Origin: Lolium rigidum | Taxonomy: Eukaryota; Streptophyta; Magnoliopsida; Poales; Poaceae | NCBI RefSeq assembly: GCF_022539505.1 | Contig: NC_061510.1 | Location: 227,562,043-227,626,042 of the forward strand | Direction: 5' to 3' | DNA: 64,000 nucleotides | Shown here: piece by piece, positions 48,299 to 60,085 of the stretch | Position numbering within the stretch: the stretch's first letter is position 1 | How the letters are laid out: each line of letters begins with the position of its first letter | Program-made: the position numbers and the translations under genes | Notes under the pieces: generated by a model | Told to the model about the DNA's origin: nothing | The model's database searches: none | What the model saw: only the letters and a program-made list of their open reading frames with translations

Positions 48299-51057
48299 AT
48301 GGAGAACTCTATATCTGGTATGATTGAGGAACAAAACGAGTACGTCGGCTATAATTCCGATGACTCGAAATGGAGGAAAATTTGCGAGCACGAAGCCGAG
48401 CTGGAGCGAAGACGAGTTTGATGTGAGCCACTATTTTTCATTTCGATTACCAGACAGTCCAGCATCATCAAATTATATATGGTTCCTCATGTCATAATTT
48501 ATGCAGATTGTGTACGATGAATTTGATAATGATGACAACCATGGCGAACACACGGACGATCAAAATGATGAGAACCATGGTGAACACACGAGACAGTCTA
48601 AATACTAGTGAGGTATGTGTAGTGACTCATACAGTGACATAAAATGATGCATGAAATGATGGCAACTGCAAAATTTACGGTTACTAAATTTCGAAATGCA
48701 TTAATAAATTTCAGGCACAATTTGACACGCAGCTTGAGTACGACTATTACGGTGAATCTGACTTGGACACGGGCCACACCGATGATGTGGAAGGTGCATC
48801 AGTTCCCGAGGATTCGTTGACATGAGCCAGGTTATTATCTCTTTTTTATCGAGTCTTATATAGCTGGAACACATAAATTTATAGTTTTAATTAATGCCTA
48901 CGTTTTCTACTTGCAGGCGACGCCAAGCGCTAGTCAGCCTGAGAAACCACAGAAAGGTAGCAATGGCAATGAATATCCTGATAGTGATCGGGATTTATAC
49001 TGGATGATAAAAGAGATGACTTTTATTTCGAAGCGACGAGCATATTCTTTCTACAACGGATATGCTAAATATTATGGGTTCAGCGTCCGGCTTGACCAGG
49101 TTAAGCGGTTTGATGATGGAGTAATTCGGTTAAGGCGTTTTGTGTGTTCCGGACAGGGCGTGACGTCCCAAAAACCAACCGACCACGGAAGGCCGTGTAT
49201 ATAGGCACTGACACCGAGTCTCGCTGCGGCCGCAAGGCACGTTTGGTGGTCAAGTTTGATGGAAGAACTGGTTTCGGGTTGTTGAAGATTTTCGTGACAA
49301 ACATAACCATGACCCGAGCTGAACCATGTCGGACTCCGTTTCTTCGGTCCCATAGGACGATCAACGACGCGCAGAGATCCGAGATATTATCAATGGGATC
49401 CATGGGAATCGGGAAGCACCTCATTATGAGAAAATTCATTGCAGGCTCCGGTTCATTTGCTCGGTGTTGGATTCACAAGAAAGGATTTGTACAACATGTG
49501 CTCTAGGGAGAGGAGGAGGCTGCTTTTCGACGGTGACGCTACCACAGCCATCCGCATTATGTCAAAGAGGAAAAAGAGGGACCCTGAATTTTTCTTTGAA
49601 TATGACGTTGATGAAAAAGGCCGTCCGAAGCACATGTTCGGTGTGATTCCCGATCACGTAGGGATTACCAGGACTACGGAGATGTGCTGGTGTTTGATAG
49701 CACATACAAGATGAATAAATATAAGATGCCATTTGTTCCTTTTGTGGGCTTGAACAACCACCGTAGGACAACGGTTTTTGGGTGTGCCATCCTTTCAAGT
49801 GAGAATGAACAAACATATGTTTGGCTTCTAAAGACTTTCCTCAAAGCGATGTGTCAACGAAGCCAAAGGCAGTAATCACGGATGCAGATGCCGCGATGAT
49901 CGCCGCAATCGGTGAAGTATTTTCTCGGTGTGCCGCATCGCATCCGCAGCTTCCACATTGAAAAAAATATGGAGATGCATCTACCTAACAAGTCACCGAA
50001 CGAGTTCAGGACTCTTTTGTATTACACCACCTCGGAGCAAGTATTTGAGGAGCGATGGCATGCATTTTACGAGAAAATGGCAATCCCCAAAAACCAGAAC
50101 ATGGATGAAGAGGATGTACACCAAGAGAAAACTTTGGGCTGCACGTATCTCTCTCAAGGATTCTGGCTGGGTATGAAAAGTAACCAGCGGAGTGAAAGTT
50201 TAAACTCTTGTCTGCACCTGCACCTAGATGGGGAAATGACAATTGTTGATATGATTATGCACTACGACAACGCAATTGTCCGTCTCCATGAGAACGAAGC
50301 CCACGACGATCGCACGGCTTCACGGACTACACCGAGTGGCAATTACTAATTTCAGAGAACTAGAGGTTGCTGCTGCAAAAATCTTCACTCCTGCTGTGTT
50401 CTATATTATTCAAGGTGAGCTTTCAAAGATTGGCGGCATAGAGATCTTAGAAAAAATGCAGGCAGGAGACTTATTATAAGGTGCAGCTGTCAAAGGATGA
50501 TTAGAAAGGGGATCCCTTGCAAGCACATACTGCATGTGCTGCATTTCTTGAAATTTACTAAAATTCCACAATGTTGTGCTCTACGACGATTCACAAAAAA
50601 TGCCAGGTTAGGGTTGCCGACTAAACGCACCAGCGACATGTTTGGGTGGGGTTGGTCCAGAGCGAGAGGAGCGGATGAAATACGAGCAGGATGAATATTA
50701 AGGTATCACGAGGCTATGCATATTGCATTAAACAATTCAGAGGAATATGATCTCGCTGAACAGTACCATTGATGGCATAATTTCTAGAAGAGAGGGGTAT
50801 GCTAAAGGTAAAGCATATGGTCCCCTCAGGTCGGTGCATGAAAATGAAGATGCTAGTGGACCATGCGATATTGTTGTTGGTGATCCTTCCTTTGAAAGTG
50901 TCCACTAAGGGTGCACCTAGGCAAGAAGCGCAGAAATCTCCAGTGACTAAAAATGGAAGACCGCTAGGACACAAGGAACGCAGGGTGCAGGTGTGCGGGG
51001 CATGCCAAGGAGAAGGGCATAACAGAAGAAACCCAATATGCATATTTCATCCGAAGT
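48299..51057 (+). pseudogene. FAR1/FHY3-like MULE transposase, multi-exon, heavily frameshifted
   Basis: From ATG 48,299: an acidic N-terminus over three small exons (48,299-48,427; 48,506-48,600; 48,714-48,825); then an exon from 48,917 with a FAR1-type DNA-binding region ('SFYNGYAKYYGFSVR'); the transposase core with 'LVFDSTYKMNKY' (49,690) and 'VITDADAAMIAAIGEVF' (49,873); a SWIM finger ('CSCQRMIRKGIPCKHIL', 50,483-50,533); and a Cys/His knuckle ('CGACQGEGHNRR') before the stop at 51,057. FAR1-like proteins are either host regulators or transposases of Jittery-like Mutator elements. Multiple frameshifts (about 48,410, 49,190-49,440, 49,660, 49,910 and on) make it non-functional. It converges with the Ulp1-like gene. 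Confidence 0.8.
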
Positions 51058-51769
51058 AAGTTTTTCTGCCATTTTGTTTCATATACTTTAAAAGATTCAT
51101 ATGAGTTGTTGTGTAATTTTATGTCTGTGAACACGTGCAGGAATGTGCTGCAGCAGGAAGGGTAGTTCTTTCATAGTTATCTAAAGGGCAGTAAATTTCC
51201 TTAATTATGAATGGGACGACTATAGCTTTGTATTTGATGGAGTTGTTAATGTTTGCAACGTATCGATGTTTTTATTTTGTACCGATGTTCTTAATTCTCT
51301 GGTGTTCTTTTGTAAAAATGGCAAAAGACATTATATATTGTGAAGTAGGCATTTCCTTATAATCATCATAGCATGCATGTACAAAGATAAAAATAATTGC
51401 ATACTTTCGATAATGGGAAATAAAATCAATGTTACAAAATTTTGTAGATAATCTTAACCGAATAAATATTGTTTACAACCGAAGACAATTAAAAATTCAA
51501 TATTACATGTGTCCGGAAACCTTCACGGGAGCAAACCGAACAGATCACACTATCAAATTTATATTTTCCTGGTCTTTGCTAGCAATCTCACTTTGTTTTT
51601 CACCCTGTCAAGAATGTTGTGTGGTGATAAAACAATGTTTGCAACTGTACTTTCTCTCGATTCATCGACTCTGGCCTGCCAAAACATTATAAGGTGTTAT
51701 ACACATGGCTTGTTAACATTGTTAAAATTAACCGAGTGCATGGAACATAGTATAGCCAACCTGAGAAAC
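51058..51769. other. Spacer between the FAR1-like and Ulp1-like genes
   Basis: AT-rich sequence without a supportable exon, the meeting point of the two convergent 3' ends. Confidence 0.5.
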
Positions 51770-54769
51770 CGGGCAAGTCATCTGATCTCCGTCCCAGTGC
51801 TCCATACATTGCAATACACATAATCCGCATGAATTGCTGGTATATAATGTGACAAAATTTAAAAGTGTCCGCATATACAAAACCGACTTTCTTTATGTGT
51901 AATGCAATATAGGTACTTACGTATCGGTTTGCTTAGGGATGTCATAGATTTTAATAGGCCATTCTTCGACATCAGGATATTCTGTGTCACAAGTATTGTT
52001 TGCTTCTTGTATGTCCTGTGAAATTTGCCCAATCTACGAAACAACAAATATATTACTGCACAGACATGAGAAAGTACACAAAGACATGTATGTAGAGAGT
52101 GTAATACCAACTCTTCCACAACTGATTTTGACACCCCTAAACCAAACGAGAGGATCAAGGACACGGAATTCCTTCTTCTTTGTATGCATGACAACGAGTT
52201 ACGTAATGAGTTTTCCGTATGTTCAGTGCGAAAAATGTCTACAAGAGAAGGAAAAAACTTTGTCAATTATCATATTATTTTATTCTAATTTCGCATGAAA
52301 CATTGAAAGAAACTGTTGTTACCTTCTCACGCTTGAAATATTCATCCATAACCCTACCTAAGGCTCTTGGTCTTGTAACTACCTCATCTATATTTCTAAT
52401 ATTGTATTTTTTCTGTATTGTTTTTCCGCTTGTTCAAGGAGATAGTTTGTCCTCCACGCAGGACATAACATTCGATCGGACCCAACACGGAGAGACAAAT
52501 ACCCAATAGCAGCATCAATAATCTGATAGCAACAACAATATTTTCAAATTCAAATAGTTTAATTACGAGTATAACACAAACTTTTGGTTTTGAAGACTTA
52601 CATCATCAGATAGCCATTCGTGCGCAAGAACGACGTTAAGATTTTCTGAAGACAAGCTGGCGCCATATTCATTCTTGTACACTCCTTTAGATGCTTCTTT
52701 TGGTAGCTTGGATATTGTTTTAACATATAAAGTGGCAGCTTCTATTTCCTGCTGTGTTGGTACTCGCCGAAGATACCCCAACTTCATGTTACGCAAACAA
52801 CCCGGATGCACATAATAGTAATAACATATGTGTTACAGGTTGCATCATCATTTATTTGCCAACAAAGAAATAACGAATAAATGGTGTTACCTTTCTTTAC
52901 ACGGCTTTGACGTTTTGCTCTAGGTTTCGCGACCACATATGGTGATCCATATTTTTTATTCGTCGTTCGTTTCCTTTTCCCTCCAACTTGTACCGCCGCT
53001 GCGTTTCTCCTTCTTCCATTACTATTTGCACACTTTGCTGTATTGCCCTTCTTCCTACTAGCCTGTCGTCCCATTGTTTCACCACTATGAGTACTCATAA
53101 CTTCATGTTCACCGTCATGTAGGTCATCCTTACGTCCAGCATTCACCTTGGTGGTAGATCTTGCGAAAATGTCATCCGGTATACGTATATCCGAGGATGA
53201 TGCCGATTTTGTGGTATCATTTAAGATTAAAGGATTATCTTGTGTACCCTCCGTGTTACCGAGGTTTCCTGGTGTGACGTACACATTATCTCCTGCCTCC
53301 GGCACCCCATTATGCTTAGGAGGTGTGACAAACTTACCAGAATTCTTTGTTAAATTGCTAATAAAAGCATCTAACTCGTCAGAACTGTTCTTGTACATGA
53401 ATTCTTTCTTAGACGAATCATTGATGTGATTAGAAGTCTCTTCTTCCTCATCTCCTCCTTTCCCTGACTCTGATCCTTCAACCGGTTTGTACATGACACC
53501 ATTCTTATTTAGCATTTTTAGGACTTCCTGCAAAACAAGTAGTACCATAATTATTCATTACTGATAATGTAATACTTTCGTGTTTGTAAAATGAATGGCT
53601 CCTCACCTCTGCACGTCTCTTTGGTACAAGTGCTAATTGTTTGTCAATGTGATCCGTCAGTTCCTTCTTCAAATATTATGTCCTTGTTACTAAGCCTCTG
53701 TCTCGAACGTGTCGAACGTGACTGTTCACCATTCTGCGATGTGTTTTGCTTTGTTTGCGTTCTGGCATTGGCTTGAGTTGTAAGATCATTAATAATCTGC
53801 ATGTCAAATTAGAAAACAAATGTCATAAATTAATATAACAACACAACATCGACTATGATATAATATACCTAGAAGTAGTGATAAAAACAAAACCTTCACT
53901 TTGCCTCTCCCACGACCATTTGCATAGTCGTACTGCGACCTCCTTTCCGCTTCCGCTTCAGTCCAGTTTTTCATTAGTGGTCGAATAGACTTGTGTGGAA
54001 TATACGTAGGATCATCGACAACTACCACCTTTTCCCAGTATAGTAGCTACAAACAACACATTTTAAATGAAATAAGTTTCAAATTGTCACATACATCAAA
54101 TATAGTGCTAATCATGTTTGCATACCTGAGTGAGACAAAGATTTCCAACCGGCCATCCCCTACCTTTTCCTGCTGATCTTGTGTAAGCAGACAAATTATC
54201 AAGGAGGTAACGCAATGTGAAGTGATTCCAGTTAATGTTAAACAGTCTAGGAACATCCTCCACTAAACAGTAGTGATCTCTATCGACTATTTTTTGGCCA
54301 GATGGCGCAAGAACCGTGCCAATTAGCACAAGCACTACTTTCCACACAAAGTCATCATCGGAAGCTTTCTCTCTCTGTATGTCAGCAATTAAGTCTTCAA
54401 TAACTAGATTTCCACTAGACTTGCTGAGATAACTAGGCGGTATTTTCCTTCTACTTGTTAGACATTCTTGATCAATTATATCAAAAGCGGAATTACCCTC
54501 ATTACGTAGACCATAAATGCATTCTATGTCTACGAGAGGTTGCGATTATCGCTCCTTGCCTTGTCTTGTACGACGAATGTCTCAGTTTTAGGATCATATA
54601 GCTCTATCATAAATCTAATCATATTTGTGCGCGTGGCGAAGGCTGGCAGTTGCAACATCGTCCGCAAAGTAGTAGAGCTAAACCTCGCACGTTGAGGTCC
54701 TGAGAAAGTGGCTACGAGATCCGTCCACAATGTGTAGTCACAATAGACCGGGCCATCTAATTCATCCAT
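51770..54769 (-). pseudogene. Ulp1/SENP-like cysteine protease of MULE cargo type, decayed
   Basis: From about 54,769 (ATG; an acceptor AG lies just before, so a leader exon is likely) the sequence shows the N-terminal domain of plant transposon Ulp1-like proteins ('ADDDFVWK'-type segment read as 'ASDDDFVWKVVLVLIGTV', 'NINWNHFTLRYLLDNLS'). A basic/acidic low-complexity middle follows (53,540-52,890, with 'KKYGSPYVV'), then the protease: 'LAHEWLSDD' (52,640), 'HTKKKEFRVLD' (52,170) and the catalytic-Cys motif 'SCGLCVLQCMEHWDGDQ' (51,830-51,780). The His-Trp expected before 'VVMHTKKK' is lost and frames shift around 52,210, so it is inactive. Ulp1 proteases cut SUMO from proteins. Capture of Ulp1-like genes by MULEs (Kaonashi-type) is known in Arabidopsis, rice and melon. 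Confidence 0.8.
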
Positions 54770-55790
54770 TCTGCAAATAACATATACAAACAACAATTAT
54801 TGCCGACATAGAAAATCTCCTAACCATCTACAGCGTAAATGTCAACCTAAAACTTACACGTCCGGCAAAGAATGAAGGTTTAGATCAAGCGCACTCTAGA
54901 TCAAGTGGGCGAAAGGATCGATGATAAACGAGATTGCAAACGCGCGCACTGGAAGGCTGGAACACGTATGTTGCCGTCGTTAGATTGAGCTGTAGGCTCC
55001 GCCGACGAAAGGACTCCTATCTTCTCCAGACGGCGATGGAAGGCGACGTTGACTTGAAGAAGAAATCGTGGGTAGTTAGACGTTGTGCGTCGGACGTGCC
55101 GCTAACTAGGGCATCTGCTGTTAATACTATAATTAGGCAAGCTCTCGATGGATATCTGGGCCAGCCCGTTAGTACCCAGCCCATACACGGAGGGCACTCT
55201 ATGCATGTGATAAGACACTGCTTTGCATTCGGCAGACGCATCGATAACTTACTTCTCCCTCTCTCTTTTGGAGCAACAATATATACATGTTCAAAGGTGC
55301 TGATCACCTACAAGCATACCATGGTTCCGCATGGCACCACACAACAATGGCTTGTAGCTAGTACGGCGGTGCAAAATATTTTTTAATTACGATTTCAATT
55401 GTTTGTATCGAAGAATTTTTTTAAAAATATGGTCTTTTTTGCACATTACTAGATCTGCAATGTACATAATTGACATATCTATAGTGCCACTGTCGAGTGG
55501 GGCATCAACAAATTTCACAATGCTACAACCCTCATACAACACTTGTAGAGAAATAAGCTGGATATAATTAATAAGCATTCACGATCGAACTCTTCACACA
55601 TTGTCATAAAAGTGTGAAACCATTAAAAATGACATAAATTTGCACCATACTAAAAGTGTACCAACGGACATGACATAAACAAAAAAATTAGATAGCTATA
55701 GTAGTCTTCACGAGCGAAGTCTGAACCGGGCTGCTCTCACACACGATCAAGCATAATCTTCGAGACCACCTTCTCCTTGCTTACGGAACC
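54770..55790. other. Upstream of the Ulp1-like gene, no gene seen
   Basis: Probably leader and promoter of the Ulp1-like gene (about 54,800-55,200, moderately GC-rich, with TGGGCC near 55,157) and then AT-rich spacer. Short open frames match nothing I know. Confidence 0.4.
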
Positions 55791-56678
55791 GAGAACACGT
55801 ATTTCTGATTTTTCTTCATGCCATTCTGCCTCACCACATCCATCCAGTGTGATGTTATCATGGCACCTCCTTTTGGTACTCCTTTCACCGTTGACATGTT
55901 CATCACCATCGTAACTTCTGTAACATTGGCACCTGGTGAGTACAGCTTTATTGTTGCTGGTAGCTGAATATTGGGCAGAATGTGCTTGAGGGTGAACCTC
56001 CTTGAGAAGTACTACACATAAATTTGACAGTCAATTATCGGCATATCTTGGTTAGTAGTAAGAAATGATGGAAATCAAAATTAATTACCATCTTTGCTTT
56101 ATTCTTCACGATGTGTGATTTCTTGATGGTGCACACGTACAATGGAATTACTTGGTAGGGTTTTCGCAACTAGTCGTTCGAGTGCATCAAAATCGTCATA
56201 ATTCATCTTAACTCGATTTGCATACTCTATGAAAGCTTCAAAATCATACTCTTCCTCTTCTCCAGGACCTACATGTAATATTAAAAAACATAAGGGACAT
56301 CAATTAATTCTAAATTAAGTTGTTCATAACACTTGTGTTCTCATTGAGTGCCATAAACGAGACTTACCCCTTATAATAGGCCTTTTCCTCCAATTCGGTA
56401 AAGCACGAAGCTGGGCAGGCGTAGCAAGGAATGGCTGATCAATGTCAATGTTCTCATATGTCATATACGTACGATCAAATTAACCACTAGATCTAATTAA
56501 GTCGGCCGATATTTTTTCCCAAGCGACCCAACCAAGGGAAGTAAGATTAGACGACCGGATCTAACTTGGGCAGATCAAAGTAAAGACGATCTACCGCGTC
56601 TACATATGTTGTCGGGCAAGAGTTCATAAAAAAAATTAGGTGCATGGCACGAGGTGAGCGAACTATACTTACATCCAT
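55791..56678 (-). pseudogene. B3-domain-like gene with one frameshift
   Basis: A first mini-exon (ATG GAT, 56,678-56,673, donor GTAAGT) probably precedes an exon that ends at 56,368 ('QPFLATPAQLRALPNWRKR'). That joins in phase the exon 56,268-56,089 ('EEEEYDFEAFIEYANRV'). A further exon (about 56,005-55,791) reads 'RFTLKHILPNIQLPATIKLY' and 'WMDVVRQNGMKKNQKYVF'. Together with 'YVCTIKKSHIVKNKAKM' from the preceding exon, the pattern of a Ser-His entry strand, 'LP' turn, 'W..V...N....' and a terminal '...VF' fits a plant B3 DNA-binding domain. The B3 part of exon 56,268-56,089 is in a different frame from its start, so one base has been lost near 56,155. Family assignment is by pattern only. 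It is divergent from the gene at 56,959. Confidence 0.5.
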
Positions 56679-56826
56679 GGCGATGAGATCCGAGTCAGCT
56701 CGTAACCAACGTCTTCGAGGACGCAGTCGGCGTCCAGTCGTAGATCAGAGGAGGCGTTGAGGAGATAGATCGTTTGGGAATTAGATTTGAGGATTAGTAC
56801 GGCAGTTAAATACCTAAATAAAAGGC

Positions 56827-56856
56827 TGGGCCAGGATGGGCCTCAATTGCGGCCCA
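56827..56856. promoter_or_regulatory. Divergent promoter with three site II motifs
   Basis: TGGGCC at 56,827-56,832 and 56,837-56,842 and GGCCCA at 56,851-56,856 lie between the B3-like gene (minus, start 56,678) and the coiled-coil gene (plus, start 56,959). Site II (TGGGCC/T) elements are bound by TCP factors and mark genes active in dividing cells. No TATA box is obvious, as is usual for such promoters. Confidence 0.55.
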
Positions 56857-56958
56857 CGAGGAGCATAAAGAAGCATACCACAAACGAAAAGATGGATCCC
56901 TCGGCCCGTTATCTCATCGGCATCTCCATCCTGCCTCCACCTACAGGTCGCCGCCGCC

Positions 56959-57578
56959 ATGGTGATTTCGGCTATGGACGACATCGACCGCGTCGAACCC
57001 ATGCACAACTCATCGGATGAGGTATGATTCTAAGTTAACGTCTTCATCTCATGGGATTCTAAATATCTTGAAGAGTCATCGGTATGTGCAGTTCATAAGT
57101 TATGTCGAATTTAATATGTTTTCACGTTTTATTGTAGGAATCAATATGTGAGTGTGGTATTCGGGATGGCTGTGCCCGGTTTCAACATTGTCTACAAGCA
57201 AAAATTGTTCTCCTAGAAGAACTAAATTTTAAAAGAGAGGAGAAAATGAAGATTGATGAAGAATTGAGGATTGTCAAAGAGAAGCTCGGGGTGGCTCATG
57301 AGACAATTCGGAAGATGGAACAAGCATTGATGACTACCAACAAAAAAATAGAAACACTTACGGAAGAGAAAGGCCGAATCGAGTTGATGATGGCTGATAT
57401 CATCGATGAACACAACATTAGTAAAAACGAAACAAGGGCGACAACAAGGTTGAAGATAAATAAGGTCAAAAAATATGCTCTCCAACGGGAATTGTTTCTT
57501 CGATACGCCTTGTGTGCTATAATTATTCTAGTAGCTGTTATAATCGCGATGTCGGGGCTTTTAAAATGCTCGGCCTAG
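56959..57578 (+). CDS. Coiled-coil protein with C-terminal membrane helix, two exons
   Basis: Exons 56,959-57,021 and 57,138-57,578 join in phase (GAG|GTATGA ... TTGTAG|GAA) to give 167 residues. A Cys-rich patch ('CECGIRDGCARFQHC', residues 25-39) could bind zinc and recalls a reduced GRF-type ribbon. Residues ~40-120 form a highly charged heptad-like coiled coil. Residues ~143-162 are a hydrophobic helix, followed by 'LLKCSA', so the protein is probably tail-anchored. Start context CCGCCATGG is strong. It shares the order Cys-ribbon, charged helix and terminal membrane helix with the MULE-2 GRF gene, though sequence similarity is low. I do not know its function. No lesion is seen. Confidence 0.7.
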
Positions 57579-57813
57579 ATGTTATGGTTGGGCAACGAGT
57601 GAATTCCGTAATGTGATCATGTCCAGAAATAAAAATTTCTTTTTCGACGGTGAAAAGCTGATGAGGAGAAGTACATAGCATAATTACCTCTTACAATAAT
57701 TAAAATGCAGAAAATATATGGTCCGCACACAATACTACAAATGCGAGATAAAAATGCGAGATAAAAATATAGAGGACATGCCTCGTCGTCTACTTGGAAC
57801 GTTTGTACGACGA
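57579..57813. other. Spacer between convergent genes
   Basis: AT-rich 3' flanks of the genes at 56,959-57,578 (plus) and 57,814-58,399 (minus). No gene is seen. Confidence 0.5.
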
Positions 57814-58399
57814 CTACTGCCTCGTCGTCGTCCGGCGCCCCCGTTTGCGAGAAGCCTTCTCCGACGAGGAGCTGTCGTCCGACGAGGTGGACTCCGACGA
57901 GTCATCTTCGACGAGGAGTACTCCGAAGAGCCGTTGTACTCCTCCTCCTCGTCCGTCACCTCGGCCCGCGCCCGCGCCACGGCTGCCTTCTTCGCGCGAG
58001 CCTTCTTTTCGCGGCCGCCTTCTCATCGGCGGCCAAGGCCTCCTCCGGCCGCGCCCACTTCGCGTCGGAGTCCTCGTCCTCTTCCGCATCGTCGGCGGCG
58101 GGTTCCTCGTCGTCCGCGTCGTCGACGGCATGTTCCTCCGCGTCCGCGTCGTCGGCGGCGCCCTCCTCCTCGTCCGCGTCGTCGGCGGCGCCCTCCTCCT
58201 CGTCCGCTTCGTCGGCGTCGTCGGGCTCCGAGTCGTCGGGCTCCGAGCCGTCGGGCTCCGAGCCGTCCGCGGCGTCCTCCTCCTCGTCAGCACCGTCCGA
58301 CTGATCGGCGCTCCGCGGTGGTTCCCTTTCCCACCAGTGGCGCCACCCAGGCGGCTTTCCGTCGCTGTCGGAGTCGGACGGCCAGGAAACGTCACTCAT
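57814..58399 (-). pseudogene. Acidic Ser/Asp-rich protein, two probable frameshifts
   Basis: ATG 58,399 opens 'MSDVSWPSDSDSDGKPPGW' with a Trp-rich 'WRHWWERE' patch. A ~75-residue run of Asp/Glu/Ala repeats (the ADDADEEEG type) follows, then a basic segment. The frame opened by the ATG stops at 57,956. Shifting once near 58,005 gives 'KKARAKKAAVARARAEVTDE', and again near 57,915 gives 'EDDSSESTSSDDSSSSEKAS' with a basic tail ending at TAG 57,814-57,816. The matching composition across the shifts suggests two single-base lesions, or assembly errors in a very GC-rich repeat. I recognise no domain; such acidic plus basic proteins are often nuclear. No introns are needed. Confidence 0.5.
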
Positions 58400-58942
58400 G
58401 GTCGCGCCGCGGGTGGTTGACGACGGTGGGGAGCGGGTCTGGAAGATATGCGAACCGCTAGCGTTGGCACCGTACTTGTATGCAAGGCAACGCGGTAATG
58501 GTAGAGGGCGGCCGTTGCCATTCCGGTGTTTAAAGAGCCGCGACGCCTCAGGTCGTGCGCGCGCGGTTTCTAGTAACGAGGCGCGTGGTAATTTCCGCCC
58601 GCGCGGCGCACACCGTGGCACTTTCTTCTCACTATGGTTTAAACAGGCTCTAAAGGTAGGGTAAACGGCCTCATTTCTAAGCTTTTGAATTTTTATGGTG
58701 TGTTGTTGTAGCACGGACTGTAAAAACATTGATATATAGAGCTAGATAGTACAAACCTTACATAGGAATTCCATCACACGTACGATACCGAAGCACACAA
58801 CAAATCCCGGGCCCACAGACACGACAACAAGACATAGATAATAAAACAGCTCTAAAAACACTGATAAAGATGAGGCAACGCCGTCGTCCCTCCTAGGATG
58901 TTCATTCCCCTTGCTCCTCCTTCGCTGTTTTAGTCCTCCTCA

Positions 58943-59368
58943 TCACCAGACGGGGCCGTCAACGTGGTAGCGGTATGGGAGGCGGTGCATGTTGAAACGG
59001 TCGGGAAAGATGACGTGGAAGTTGGTGAAGATATTGTAGGTAGTGAAAGCGATAAACTCACAACCACACCGAACACCTGCCCGAGGAGGTGGTGCGCGTC
59101 GAAGGGGTTCTCTGAAGTGGACGAAGAGGCCTATCTCATGGTTGCTGTTGCCGTCGAAGTGGGACTCGATCGTGTACATGGGCGGCGAGCCTAGAGGGAG
59201 GTTGAGGTGGCGGTAGCCCTGCGAGAGAAAGAACTCGGCTAGCGCCCTGTCGCTCCTCCACCTCGATATCGCCCAGATGCGCAGCTCGTTCTCCACGATG
59301 ACACCCTCCGGCCACTCCCTCTCGCGCACGGTGGCCGGGCGACGGTAAGTTGGGCCAAAGAACTCCAT
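58943..59368 (-). CDS. Unrecognised 141-residue protein
   Basis: A single-exon frame of 141 codons plus stop begins in an excellent context (GCCACCATGG) after a plant-like leader containing AAACCCTAGCC, with a TATA box 110 bp upstream. The protein is rich in aromatic and Arg residues, starting 'MEFFGPTYRRPATV' and including 'WAISRWRSDRALAEFFLSQGY' and 'YNIFTNFHVIFPDRF'. It has one Cys pair (CGC) and no signal peptide or membrane helix. Composition looks globular, not low-complexity. I do not recognise the family. Neighbours on both sides are cargo-like or repeat DNA, so it could be another transposon passenger or an orphan host gene. No lesion is seen. Confidence 0.6.
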   Translation of the reverse strand: MEFFGPTYRRPATVREREWPEGVIVENELRIWAISRWRSDRALAEFFLSQGYRHLNLPLGSPPMYTIESHFDGNSNHEIGLFVHFREPLRRAPPPRAGVRCGCEFIAFTTYNIFTNFHVIFPDRFNMHRLPYRYHVDGPVW

Positions 59369-59480
59369 GGTGGCGGCTAGGGTTTGGTGTTTACGTGGCT
59401 AGTCCACGGATGCGGTGGTAGATGGATGAAGCGAGAAGAGTGCGTGAGATGTGTGAGAGAAGAGGAAGAAGAGGTGCCCT

Positions 59481-59489
59481 TATATATAG
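59481..59489 (-). promoter_or_regulatory. TATA box of the 141-residue gene
   Basis: TATATATA on the minus strand (59,481-59,488), followed downstream by AAGGGCACC. It would place transcription start near 59,455. Confidence 0.7.
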
Positions 59490-59539
59490 ACGGGGGAGTT
59501 TGTAAAATTCACTTAAATAATGCACACAAATTTCACTTT

Positions 59540-60085
59540 AATACGATGCCGGCCAACTCGATGGCACGCGCGAGACGAGGGCAACCTCCGAGACGATGTC
59601 ACGGTGCTTGAAACGGTGGTTGGCATGCATGAGAGCGTGGCGCGGGTAATTTAATAGCGTGCTGCATGGCGCATGCATGTAAAGGTGGTGACCTGATCGA
59701 GGGCTGCAGCAGGCGGAGGCAGGCCTAGACGGGCCAGTTGGCAAAGCTTTGACGCGCGAGCGGCCCAGCGGTTCTATCTCTGTCTCTGCCTTTCTCAAAT
59801 TAAACAACCTATTACGCCCTAAAAACCGTGTGACATTAGAAATAGTCTGAATTACAAACAATTGTCCGAATTAAAAATAGTCGGAAAGTAAGAAGAACAT
59901 AAACTTTTTCCTAGGTACAGCCGCCGCCTCCACCTCGGTCTCCTCCATAGATTGGGTTCCCCCTCTTCGGCCGGCTTCGTCGGTGTCGGGAGGAGTGGGG
60001 AACCCGATCTATGCGTGGAGTTTTTTAAAAAGTAGTGTTTTCGGTTGATTATGTTAGGTTTTTGGTAGTCATTTTTTGTTGGTTT
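59540..60085. other. Flank of the tandem array, no gene seen
   Basis: Mixed GC and AT sequence with no supportable exon. The array begins abruptly at 60,086 after GTTGGTTT. Confidence 0.5.

Noticed and set aside
57718..58461. 247-codon plus-strand Arg/Pro-rich frame
   Set aside because: Shadow of the acidic repeat gene on the minus strand.
47640..59900. TIRs for a single element covering the FAR1-like to 141-residue genes
   Set aside because: I compared the likely edges by eye and found no convincing inverted match. A dot-plot would be decisive.
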